Source: Kalmusia sp. IMI 367209
Taxonomy: Eukaryota; Ascomycota; Dothideomycetes; Pleosporales; Didymosphaeriaceae
Direction: 5' to 3'
NCBI GenBank assembly: GCA_027946365.1
Contig: JAPEUQ010000021.1
Span: 186,001 to 250,000 of the forward strand
DNA: 64,000 nucleotides
The notes below the pieces were generated by a model. That model was given only the letters and a program-made list of their open reading frames with translations, was not told the origin of the DNA and did no database searches. Made by a program: the position numbers and the translations under genes. Every line of letters starts with the position of its first letter. Positions within the stretch are counted from its first letter, which is position 1. Below, piece by piece: positions 22,939-33,424 of this stretch.

Positions 22939-25909
22939 TTACGCTACGCTGCCTACGACAAGAGCCGCAACGCCCTCCTCCTCACTCCTCGTCTCGATCT
23001 TCATCGTCACGCCAGTCTTAGCACTGAATGCCATCCGCACCATAGCCGCAACCTTGCCGTTTGTGATCGTCTTTCCGTAGAGCTTGAGAGTATGTGTTGA
23101 CTGGGAGAGAGGGACGTCTGTACCCTCGAGGGGTTGGAGAGAAAGCGTCTTGATGAGTTGTTCGGTTGCATCTGCAATACGATTAATACATGTAAGTCGT
23201 CATGATGTGTGGATATCCTACCTGCTATGCTCTTCATGTTGCTCAACTGCAACGTCTCGGTCGCTGAATCGCTATTCGACTGCTCCCAGACATTGTCAAA
23301 GCTGCCCGCGTATGCAGGCACGATATAATCTGCGCCATTGAGCTCCAGGTCTTCTACTGTGTACTCGTCGGGGTAGCCCTCTCCCTCCTCAGGCTCATTG
23401 GTGCTAGGGTCGATTTCCTTGCTGATGAATTTGAGCGTGTTCGTGAATGATGTGGCGATAAACTGTGATTCGGTCTCCAAACGCTTAAAGGACACGTAGA
23501 TAGTACCAGGCTCGTTTGTAGGGAGCTTGGGTGCAGGGATAATGAACTCTTCTTCCAGCTGCACATCGCCATCATCTTCCACAGTCACTACCATTTCGAC
23601 GTCCAGTAGAACAGTGTCGGGCAAAGTGTTCTTGACATCGTACTGTAGAACAACATGATCCTTAAAGATATGCTTGACAGCAGAAACGACATATTCCGTT
23701 TCCGACTCGGTGAGTTCCACCACGGCGCTTGACTTGAGCACACCTCCATGTGCCGCAAGCTCTGGGATCTTTTGCAACTCTGCGGCATACTTTTGCGCAG
23801 CAGCAGTGGCTGACGCTGCTGCATCTGCACCGGTCTTCGTAGGTGCTTTTGAAGCACTTGGGGTTTTGAGCACAGGTGTCGAGCCTTCCGTCTTCTTCGT
23901 AAGATCCGCCGCATCTGCTTGCTCCCGAGATACCGTCGGGATCTTGGTAATATCGAAAGCGCTATCGAAGGTGTCCCGCGAATCAGAGCTGACGTACAAA
24001 GCGAGCTGATGTTCGAGGGTCGGCAAAGAATACATTGAGTCGTTTCGGACAAAGCTGATGGCCAGTTCGTCGTCTTGATCCATTAATCGCAGGTTGAGTG
24101 CCGCTCGATCTCGAACCTCGTCGTCCACATCGTCAAGACATCGGCTTAGAAGGACATGGACAGATTTCTTGATCTCTGAATCTTTCTGGCCAACACCAAA
24201 CTTGGCTAGAGCAGAAGTAGCAGCCGCACGCACGATGGCATTTTCCAAAACAACTCGGTTGTAGATGTATCGAATGTACTTGGTAGGGTGGGGCGTCGAT
24301 GGCCCTTCTCTTCCCAGAACGAAAAGAATTCGGACTGCAAGCTTAGTAAATTCACAATCTTCAATGAACTCGCAAAGAGTGGCAAGGGCGTCTTCTTTAG
24401 CTTCCGGAACAAACCGAATGAGATCCATTATGGCTTCGACCACAGCGCGCTTGAACTCGTAGCCACCCTCATCACGGAGGATACCGCTGAGGAATGCGAG
24501 GAAACCAGCCTGTTTGGACTTGAATTTGAGGGCTAATGTGCGCACTGCTTCAACGATGGTGACCTTGAACTCGTCTGTAATCTCAGCCATGAAACCGGTA
24601 ATTTGCTTCATCAGTCTGTCAACGGAAGACTCGTTGCCCGTCTTGAGGAGAGTTGTGATGGCGAAGGTGGCGATGCTACGGTTAGAGTTGGTTATAAGGG
24701 ATTCGATGTCCTGGTTGCATGATCGGACAGCATCCGGTTTGAAAGATGCCATAGTCGACAGAATACGCAAAGCAGCAAACTTAGTAACTGCGCGGGGGGA
24801 TGTGAGGAAGAGCTGCAAAACGTGCACAGCCTGGACGAGTTCGGCGTCAGTGACGCCACGCAGGTCGCAAATGGCCTTTGCTGCCTCAAAGTTGACCATC
24901 TCGGACTTGTGACGCAGCCAGCCATCGAGGAGTTGTACCATAGGCTTGCGTAGGTTAGGATCTTCCTCTGCGAGCTTCGCTGCCAGCCTGACCAACAGCA
25001 CAGTAGCAGCAGGACTCTTGACTACACCAGCAGCGGAGTACTGCTGTACCATCTTGACTAAGCTCATCCGGTCGCCCGATCGCATTTGATACAGCAATCC
25101 AATAGCGTGGTACTGCGTCATGTAGCTTGTGCTCGCCTGGAGGGTGTTGTGTGAGCTACCTCCGAAACCGCCCAAGAAGCCACCTCCTGACTTTCCGCCT
25201 GATGCGGCTTCCTGCGCTTCCGACTGCCATCTCCGGACTACATCCTTTGCAACAGGTAGAAGGTGGTATGAAGAGACGAGGGCTGCCGAGGCTACGGAAG
25301 GATTCTTGTCGACTATACATGTCTTCACGAGACGCTCAATCGCTTGTACGGTCGAGGCATCGATTACGCGACAGAGAGCACGGATCGCATTTGGTCGATA
25401 GACCACATCGCTTCCAACGGACGTGTCCTTCATGATCGAGGCTGTGACCATAATGACATCGTCTGCAGAGCCGGCAAGCTCCTTGAGGACGAGGTAGACC
25501 ATCTGGCGGAGGGAGGCATCTTTATTCGAGAAGAGTTTCGAGACTGTAGTGGTCAATACACTCGTCTAATACGGTGGAAATGCGCTGCATACTGCCAAAG
25601 AAAAGGTTGGTAGCTTCCTGTCTTCCCCAGCTCTCGCCGGTGAATAGCAACAATGCGAGCTTGGTCAAAATCTACGCTGCGTCAGCTTGTCCAGTATGTC
25701 TAGATGGAGCTACGCAACATACCACTCTACATTTCCGCGGTGATATGGGACTCTGGCTGAACACTCGTGCTATGCCCCATGTCAGCTCCATGTCCTTTGA
25801 CACCCTTCTATCAAGCCTCCATTGCATTGCAGGTCGCCATACCTTCCTGGAACACCGACGTTTTGTCTATCTGTGCCACGCCTCCAACATCCTCGTGCTT
25901 CTTATCCAT
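22939..25909 (-). CDS. SEC21: Coatomer subunit gamma (gamma-COP)
   Basis: Exons 25843-25909, 25723-25769, 25593-25671, 23222-25543 and 22939-23171 join in phase to 915 residues, the length of fungal Sec21. The N-terminus (KTSVFQEARVFSQSPI, CRVILTKLALLLFTGE, NLFFGISKLFSNKD) is the gamma-COP start. HEAT-type helical repeats follow (SLRQMVYLVLKELA, YRPNAIRALCRVID), then an Ala/Ser/Thr linker near residue 600-640, and the C-terminal appendage domain with LEDLELNGADYIVP and LKLYGKTITNGKVAAMVRM. It is part of the COPI coat and acts in Golgi-to-ER retrograde transport. The last intron (23172-23221) restores the true C-terminus over a read-through frame ending at 23007. It is divergent from lipoyl synthase. 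Confidence 0.96.
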
Positions 25910-26307
25910 GATTGCGAAGTGCAGGCACCCGCCGCGAGTCCGTCCTCAAATATGTGTATTTGACCTGCTCCTGCTCCGCCTGACGTGGCCTTTCCTAAAA
26001 GCTGACGGCGCAAATGCGAGGGCAGGTGTGCTTCGTTTGTGAGATTTGGGAGGGTGGGCGGACCGCGGGCGACGGGCGGTATGTTCGTGTTCTCACGGAA
26101 TTGGCGACGTTGTGGTTGTCCTCTTGGGCGCATGCAGGGATGCTCCAATTGTGGGCGATCGAGCGTTTGGTGTGTTTGCATCGCTGAATAAGGCATCGGC
26201 GACCAGTTAGCGTCGGGGGAAAGCGCGGCCAGAGGCGGGATTTCGTGGACCATCATGACTTTTGCGCTCAGCCCTCATTCTCCCCCTACCTCTACTCCTC
26301 GCCCACA
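25910..26307. promoter_or_regulatory. Bidirectional promoter region, gamma-COP / lipoyl synthase
   Basis: 398 bp between two divergent housekeeping starts. A C/T-rich stretch (26270-26305) directly precedes the lipoyl synthase ATG, typical of strongly expressed fungal genes. Confidence 0.55.
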
Positions 26308-27576
26308 ATGGCCGCTACAGTACCCCGATCGTGTCTGTTGGCGCTTCCGACCTCATCACGATCCTTTGGACCTGCCTCACGACATGCCCGCACATTCGCC
26401 ACTGCCGTAGACTCACCTCAGCCCTCAAAGCCCGCAAGACGTCCTTCTCGGTTTCAAGATAAACTAAATGCTGGGCCTTCCTTCAACGACTTCGTCAATC
26501 CAAATGCGCCGCTATCCCCCTCCGAAGCTTACGAGATCAAAACCGCCACCGTGGGCCCCGAAGGCCGCAAGAAGACAATCACTCGCTTACCTGAGTGGCT
26601 AAAGACGCCGATACCGAATAACGACAATTACAAGAAACTTAAAAGCGATTTGCGGGGACTGAATTTACACACGGTCTGCGAAGAAGCGCGATGCCCAAAT
26701 ATCTCGGATTGCTGGGGTGGAAGCTCAAAGAGCGCGGCGACAGCAACAATCATGTTGATGGGCGATACTTGTACGCGAGGATGCAGATTCTGTTCCGTCA
26801 AGACATCAAAAGCACCTCCGCCATTGGATGTACACGAGCCTGAGAACACAGCAGAGGCACTGCGGAGGTGGGGATTAGGTTATGTCGTTTTGACGGGTGT
26901 GGATCGGGATGATCTGGCAGATGGTGGTGCACGGCATTGGGCAGAGTCTGTCATGAAGATCAAGCAGAAGTCGCCACAGATGCTAGTCGAAACACTAACA
27001 GGAGACTTTGCAGGCGATTTGGAGATGGTCAAACTGGTCGTACGGAGTGGGATGGATGTATTTGCACATAACATCGAGACGGTCGAGGCTCTTACACCTT
27101 TCGTCCGCGACAGGAAGGCCAAATTCAGGCAGAGTTTGGATGTTCTTAGGACAGCTAAGGAGGAGAGGCCTGAGCTCATCACGAAGACCAGTATAATGTT
27201 GGGTTTGGGCGAGACTGAGGAGCAGGTCGAACATGCTCTAAGAGGTAAGGCACCTACAGGCTTATCGATTCGCTTATAAAAGTATTTACACGGTATAGAA
27301 CTCCGTAAGAACAACGTCGACGTAATAACCTTTGGCCAATACATGCGCCCTACAAAGCGACACATGGCTGTCGCCGAATACATTACACCCGACCAATTCG
27401 AGATGTGGAGGCAGCGGGCGCTGGACATGGGCTTCCTGTACTGCGCTTCTGGACCACTCGTTCGATCAAGTTACAAAGCTGGAGAAGCGTTCATCGAAAA
27501 CGTGCTCAAGAAAAGGGCAGCGAAGAGGAACGAAATGGTCGGCGCGCAAGCTATTGAGGAAACGAAGACGGTTTAA
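26308..27576 (+). CDS. LIP5: Lipoyl synthase, mitochondrial (radical SAM)
   Basis: Exons 26308-27244 and 27299-27576 join in phase to 404 residues. An in-frame upstream ATG at 26245 exists, but the ATG at 26308 gives a clean presequence ([11 protein letters not shown], then RHARTFATA). The auxiliary 4Fe-4S cluster motif is C124, C129, C135 ([13 protein letters not shown]), and the radical SAM cluster is C155, C159, C162 (CTRGCRFC). [22 protein letters not shown] and [12 protein letters not shown] are family blocks. The enzyme inserts two sulfurs into octanoyl groups on the E2 and H proteins in the mitochondrial matrix. Confidence 0.96.
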
Positions 27577-28060
27577 GATGATGAGACGAGGTGATCTACT
27601 TTCTTGTAACATATGTGAAGTCGCGTACATATTGCGTTCTTCGCTCGATTTGACGGATGGGCTTCAACACTCCAAATGAAGAGACGTCGAATCGGATTCT
27701 TAGACTTTGGGCATTAATCGTTATTGATGTTACAACTCACCTTGTTGTCGTAACGCATGAAATCAAGTCGTTCATTTCCAGTATTCGTGACATCGTTTCA
27801 TACCCGCGTATCGTTTTCGCGCCACGTTCATTACCAGCCCAGCAAATTCCCCTTCGCCCAAGGCGGTTTCCAAGGGTATCTATACCGCCCATCCGGTCTA
27901 TAATGCACGTACAATTCCCGATTCATAGAGCCTTCCTAGCGCTTGACTGAACCATATCGAACATACGCTTCGGTGTGCAACTGGCTTATGCACAAGCGAT
28001 TAGCAACAACCCTCATCCACATCGAACCTGACAGTCTATGGGGGGTCACAATAAGTCGTA
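27577..28060. other. intergenic, 484 bp
   Basis: Convergent 3' flanks of lipoyl synthase and the RRT8-like gene. No gene is supported. Confidence 0.5.
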
Positions 28061-29048
28061 CTAAGATGACTTCTTCGCGAGCTCGGCCTGGTTGCGAAGG
28101 CTCGGAGCAGTAGTCTCGCCGGGTGCGCTCTTCTGCTCAATGTCTGCAGCCCATAGTGCAGCGCCGACGGTATTGGTGAAGGCGAAGAAGATTCCCGCGA
28201 GAGGGATGAGTTCGAGGAGGACGGCAGGAACGCCAAAGCTACTTCAGGTCAGCACTGTAAATGGTTCCACAAAGCAGAGGCGACTTACCTTGTATAAGCT
28301 GCCTTTCTCGTCGCGATGAACTCTTCCTTCTGCGTCTTGTTCATGTGCTTGAGCTGGAAGTATCGTGCATGAGCCGTAGGACCGAACTTTTTTCCCTGCA
28401 AAATGACGAACAGCACCGTTCCTACTACCGGAATCATGTTCAGTGGTAGATACAAAAAGTACCTGATGATTGCCTTAGGGCTCCACTTCTCAAACGGCTT
28501 CCTTGTGATCTTTCCCAAGCGCGCCATATAGTCACTCCCGCTCTTGAACTGACGTTCTGTAGATACTAGGGCTTGTTGGTTGCGCGAGAGGAGGGTACCG
28601 TCAAAGGTGTCGATGAGGGCATCGTCGATGAGGAAGTTTTTCGAGAGGACGTTGAAGACGGTTGAAGCTTCGGATAGAACGAGGAGAACGGTGGTGAGGA
28701 TAGCGAGTGGGCCGTTGAAGATAGTGAGAACTGCGGCTTGGGGCACGTAGGTTACGGCAAACATGAAGACTGTAACGCCGACGCCGAGGGAGATGGTGGG
28801 GATGAGCTTGTTGGCTAGGGGTCGCCAGAGCTCGCGGTGTGTGAAGAAGTATGCAATGCCCTGGTATCATGTCAGTATCCCGTGCTGAAGGTCCAGGCAT
28901 AGATCCAAGCTTCACGATCAAGTTGCCCGAACTGCAAGCTCCTTACCTTGAGGGGATACAGATACGCGCCCGAACGCACTGCACCTGCGGCTAGCACCTT
29001 CACCTGCTCATACTCTTCCTTTGCAACTTCCTTGACCTTTTCTGACAT
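28061..29048 (-). CDS. RRT8/LDS-like (EI24-type) integral membrane protein
   Basis: Exons 28947-29048, 28289-28860 and 28061-28238 join in phase to 283 residues. The N-terminus (KEVAKEEYEQVKVLAAGAVRSGAYLYPLKG) leads to a membrane segment (LIPTISLGVGVTVFMFAVTYVP) and further hydrophobic stretches (AVLTIFNGPLAILTTVLLVLS, LPLNMIPVVGTVLFVILQG, GVPAVLLELIPLAGIFFAFTN). LNMIPVVGT is the block shared by the yeast Rrt8/Lds1/Lds2 proteins and their filamentous homologues. In yeast these associate with lipid droplets and act in outer spore wall formation. In moulds the role is not established, but lipid droplet or ER localisation is likely. The short first exon and the third exon are both supported by phase and family content. 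Confidence 0.8.
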
Positions 29049-30469
29049 GATTCCTTACAAATGATAATAATTGAAAAGAATAAAAGTGTGCTAGGGCGCG
29101 AGAGGGTTGCCACGAGGTGAATTGGTGCTTTGGGATTTGGTGGGGGAAATCCAGGCGTGCTACGTCATAGGCACATCACCCAAACACCTGGCATATGGTT
29201 GGCAGGATTTTCATCGCGAATTGCTTATCGAGATTGCATTTTCCCATGGCTTATGACAGCCACACTGGTAATAAGATGTACGAAGTTCATGTGAGGCATC
29301 GAGCATAGAGTAAGGGGGGTTGAGGGTATCCGTTCGCCGCCCCGTGGGTCGTCTAGGCGTCAACGCTTCTGTGCCTGATTTGCGCTCTCCATGCCCACGG
29401 ACTGAGGTTCTTTACCCAATTGAGCCGCCTGATGTAAAACACTGTGGCACGCGTGCCATGTCATTAGATCCCATCTCGATCCTGCGACTTTTCGATGAAG
29501 CCCCGATACGAGTTGTGTTTTTGCTGTCCGTCCCAGAATGTATTTGTTTTGCAAACGTCATCGCTCCAAGGAATTTTCCCACATCCCCTTCCCCGCATGC
29601 GTCAATGTTTCCGCGAATGCCAACGGGTCCGTGATTCATACAGGTCCCCTAAACCTCCTTGCGTCCAAGCGATTTCTGGCAGCATTCTCAAGCCGCTAGT
29701 TCCGCACCTGATCGTCTCGGGCGAGCTACTCGCCAACTTTTCCCTGATTTATCCAGGCCTCATCGCCACCGCAGCGTAAAAGTGGCACAGGCTGATGCAA
29801 GACCTTTCCAAAAACAAGGACGTGAAGTTCCAGAGTCGATGCTAAGCTTCGTCCGTCCCCGCCTTCCCCGCTATGACGCAGCTCATGCCACCTCGCACGG
29901 CCACGATCGGGACCGACGGGCTGATCGCTGGCAGGCGTCTAGCTGCTTCTAGTCAGCAACTAGCCGCATGTGTCAAAGTAGGCTCCCGCTCGCGCTGTAT
30001 ATGGCTCAGCACGTGTGGCATGTGTGGCGTGCCTTTACGAACATCCAAGCTCAGCTTGCGCAATTCTTAACTTTCGTGTGGTCTAGACAAAGGACGCAAT
30101 AAGAGACTGCCGCAATTGGCGGAAGAAGGTGAATTGAAATGACGACACAGGCCTCTCGCTCTGTTTGCGTTTGGCACTAGGCCCCGATCGTGTCCCATGG
30201 AAGGAAGAATGCAGTCGGAGAGGTAGTTTCACTGCAGGCAGCTAACCGGCCCTTCTTCCGACGTAGCCAGATGATGGACTTAGGTGATTATGACGTCCGA
30301 CCAGAAAAGGGTCGGCGAAGTCGCCCGCTCAGTATTTAAGACCTCGCGGCACCACCACCGGAAGCCACACAAACACTTCTTCACACCAACCTTACTACAC
30401 TACAACTTCAAACTCTGTTCAACCCTTATCAACCTTTTTACACCTTGATTCATTCAGCACTTCATCAAC
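29049..30469. other. intergenic, 1.42 kb
   Basis: Between two divergent genes. It is GC-richer than other spacers, and open frames of up to 104 codons lack any recognisable content. The right 170 bp form the core promoter and leader of the gene at 30470 (TATTTAA at 30333, then a CA/CT-rich leader). Confidence 0.5.
30333..30339 (+). promoter_or_regulatory. TATA-type box of the repeat-protein gene
   Basis: TATTTAA lies 131 bp before the ATG at 30470 and is followed by a long A/C-rich, G-poor leader. TGACGT occurs about 40 bp upstream. This layout suits a strongly inducible gene. Confidence 0.45.
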
Positions 30470-31423
30470 ATGTCTGGAACTATGGATAAGATCAAGGCTA
30501 AGGTCGAGAACGTCCTCCACAAGGACAAGGACACTACCCACAGCGACCCTACTGGCCCTCATGACAGCCACGCTGCAAACAAGGCCGATCCTCGTGTTGA
30601 CAGCGACCACGTCGGTGGCATCGGCAATCACGGCAATGCTGGTGGATTGTCTGGCGGTAACACGCATTCTCACGGCACCACTGGTTCTGGTTTGACCGGC
30701 AGCAACACCTACGGCTCAGACCCCACTGGCCCGCATGACTCTCGCCTTGGTAACAAGGCTGATCCTCGTGTCGACTCTGACCAGGTTGGTGGCTACGGCA
30801 ACACCTCGTCAGCTGGCGGTTACGGTACCACTGGACATTCTTCCGGCCTGACTGGTAACACCGGACACTCTTCTGGTTTGACCGGCAACACTGGTCACTC
30901 TTCAGGCCTTACGGGCACTGGCCATAACACATACGGATCAGACCCTACCGGTCCTCATGATTCCCACCTTGCCAATAAGGCCGACCCGCGCGTCGACTCC
31001 GACCGCGTCGGTGGTTACGGCAACAGCTCGTCAGCAGGCGGCTATGGCACCACTGGACATTCTTCAGGCCTCACGGGTAGCGGTGGTCACTCCTCTGGAT
31101 TGACCGGCAACACCTACGGCTCTGACCCCACTGGTCCTCACGATTCTCGCCTCGGCAACAAGGCTGATCCTCGTGTCGACTCTGACCAGGTTGGTGGATA
31201 CGGCAACACGCAGTCAACAGGAGGCTATGGCACCTCAACAGGCTCCCACGGTACCCACGGAGCTGGTATCGGTGGTGCTTCAGACTACTCGAGCGGGCCG
31301 GGCCCTGCTCCCGACACCGCTGGTCCTCACAAGAGCAATCTTGCCAACAAGGTTGACCCGCGTGTTGACAGCGACCTCGACGGCTCCAAGACCTACGGTG
31401 GCAACAAGACCTCCGGTTACTAG
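30470..31423 (+). CDS. Repetitive Gly/Ser/His-rich hydrophilic protein (stress-type, LEA/hydrophilin-like)
   Basis: Single-exon gene of 317 residues with strongly biased composition (Gly, Ser, Thr, Asp, His). The N-terminus MSGTMDKIKAKVENVLHKDK is a short amphipathic helix. Four 26-residue repeats begin SDPTGPHDS and continue with NKADPRVDSD and VGG, at residues 25-50, 83-108, 157-182 and 218-243, separated by GHSSGLTG-type repeats. A diverged fifth copy near the C-terminus reads TAGPHKSNLANKVDPRVDSD. No signal peptide is present. The protein should be unfolded and highly soluble. Related fungal proteins have loose labels such as LEA-like or cell-surface protein without proven function. A role in desiccation or stress tolerance is inference. 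Confidence 0.85.
   Translation: MSGTMDKIKAKVENVLHKDKDTTHSDPTGPHDSHAANKADPRVDSDHVGGIGNHGNAGGLSGGNTHSHGTTGSGLTGSNTYGSDPTGPHDSRLGNKADPRVDSDQVGGYGNTSSAGGYGTTGHSSGLTGNTGHSSGLTGNTGHSSGLTGTGHNTYGSDPTGPHDSHLANKADPRVDSDRVGGYGNSSSAGGYGTTGHSSGLTGSGGHSSGLTGNTYGSDPTGPHDSRLGNKADPRVDSDQVGGYGNTQSTGGYGTSTGSHGTHGAGIGGASDYSSGPGPAPDTAGPHKSNLANKVDPRVDSDLDGSKTYGGNKTSGY
30542..31198 (+). repeat. Four in-frame 78-bp repeat units
   Basis: Units at 30542-30619, 30716-30793, 30938-31015 and 31121-31198 each encode the SDPTGPHDS...DPRVDSD block. Third-position differences between copies show they are old or under selection at the protein level. Confidence 0.85.
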
Positions 31424-32180
31424 ATTCGTTTAGCAGAACCATTCGAGGACGGATTGATGAATAGCGATCACGATGATATCCCTGCAGATTGATGAATCTC
31501 TGCCACTCATGTGCTCATGGGTTTCCTGTGTAAGGATTAATGGATAGTTTAATGACTATTGTAATGAATATGGAATTGTTCACTGGTTCATTGTTGTCCA
31601 CTGTACCATGCTGCGATCGTGATGTCTAGATCTATATTTGGTTGTGTTACCTACAATTACGGATAAGTATATGCAATGTGTATATATTCTTCATCAGTTG
31701 ATGAACCCTATGTACAGTATGAGTGGATTGAAATTGTTGGTGTAATGGAACCGGATGCGATACAGTGCAATTGGTTCCATTACGGACGGATTCTAGCCAT
31801 AGATAGACAATGTGTCGTAAAGGTATTTTCAAAGATCATCATTTGACTAATTTTCTTTAATTCTGTTTATCATTGCCAAAGCTTACGCTCGTAGAGTTCA
31901 TTGGGCACTCTCTACATCAACAATTACGACATTGCAAGCTAAGAGAGCACAATTCTGCTAGTGCGCAGGCATTAATTGTATCCATGAATGACGAGAAAGT
32001 AGTGGCTTCTCATTGTTTGCTTCTGGAGGTAACGCCTGTTTACGTAAGCTGCAGTGCACGACTCGCGCCCACATAATCGGAACTGCCGCCAGTTTGCGCT
32101 TAGCCCCGCCATCTCCCCATCAATCCAGCTTGAGCTCCCAGGCCTCGCAGCCCAAAGCACCGCAGCACGCACCCTTCAAC
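31424..32180. other. intergenic, 757 bp
   Basis: AT-rich 3' flank of the repeat-protein gene, then the SNX3 promoter. A frame reaching 212 codons across 32013-32651 is mostly SNX3 itself plus read-through of its leader and intron. Nothing else is seen. Confidence 0.5.
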
Positions 32181-32723
32181 ATGCAGTCGCTGCCTGAGTC
32201 GCGCCAGCAGTCATTTGAGGAGCTGTATGGGCCCCCAGAGAACTTTCTTGAGATAGAGGTAACGTCTATTTGCCCCTCCATGCCTCACCACAGAGCTGCG
32301 CAACTCATTCCTTGTCGCGCACAGGTCCGCAACCCCATGACCCACGGCGTCGGCCGGGGCATGTATACCACCTACGAGATTTTGATGCGCACAAATATTC
32401 CCGCCTTCAAGCTGAAGAGTTCTTCCGTGCGCCGTCGGTACAGCGAGTTCGAGGCCTTTCGAGATATACTGGAGCGCGAGTCGGCACGCGTTACGATACC
32501 GCCCCTTCCTGGCAAGGTACTCACGAATCGCTTCTCAGACGATGTGATTGAACACAGAAGGGAAGGGTTGCAGCGGTTTCTGCAGATTGTAGTTGGTCAT
32601 CCGTTGCTGCAGACGGGGAGCAAGGTGCTGGCGGCGTTTGTGCAGGGTTAGTAGGCTTTCCTTGGAGGCGAAGGAAGGATACTGATGACTTTAGATCCGA
32701 ATTGGGACCGCCATGCATGGTAG
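32181..32723 (+). CDS. SNX3: Sorting nexin 3 (PX-domain retromer adaptor)
   Basis: Exons 32181-32258, 32325-32646 and 32695-32723 join in phase to 142 residues, the standard Snx3/Grd19 length. The whole protein is one PX domain: [16 protein letters not shown], then [14 protein letters not shown] with the PtdIns3P-binding Arg-Arg-Tyr, PPLPGK, and the conserved Arg in [12 protein letters not shown]. The 29-nt last exon supplies the family terminus DPNWDRHAW. It binds early endosomes and sorts cargo with retromer to the Golgi. Confidence 0.95.
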
Positions 32724-33424
32724 CCGACGACTGCGACGACGTGTCGACTCGAAACGCTCTTCTACGACCTCCCGAGCGCACAGCCGGCAGTCACACGACT
32801 TCACGAGAACATGAGTAACGGCCTGGAGGAGGAGCAGGCAGTTCATGCGAGGGGCATTCTAGTTCATATCGGTAGCATACTACTGCGTTGGGGGCGATAT
32901 CTATATTGTTGTTGCCGGAGAAGGCTGAAGGAAACTGTTCCTTCAGCACGTCACTCCCCCTTGGACCTCGTTCACACTCGATCGTATACCCTTCCCCCTT
33001 TCCTTCGTCTCTCGTCACACATCGTCGACTTTTACTAGATATCAATTTATCCCACGATTTCCCTCGGCATTTTGAAGAATCGGGCTCAAATTTTCTGCTG
33101 TACAGAAGCAAGCAAAGTCATAGAGTCACTAGATTGCATTGACTGGCGCACTGATCCAAGGGGGGGGGGGTACATAGTAGTCGAAAAGCTGCCACAGGGC
33201 TTTGAAGTGACACCTGGAATGGCTAGTCGCGACGGACGTGTTCCGGGTAGGCGCTAGTATGATAACTAACTTCCTCTAGCGGAAAGGTGCGGGGCTTCTA
33301 AGCAAAAGCAAAATTTCAAGACCTTGCGTGCCTGCCTCGAGCCTTAAAGAGCCCCGTCCCAGCTCCTCGGTTTGTCCGATTGACCCAAGCAGCATCAATT
33401 ATTCGCTCGGTATCTATATTTGCC
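32724..33424. other. intergenic, 701 bp, with an 11-G run
   Basis: 3' flank of SNX3 and promoter of the DUR3-like gene. No gene is supported. An 11-base G run lies at 33160-33170. Confidence 0.5.
33160..33170 (+). repeat. Poly-G run (11 G)
   Basis: Eleven consecutive G, the longest G/C homopolymer noticed in the window. Its length is uncertain with most sequencing chemistries. Confidence 0.8.
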
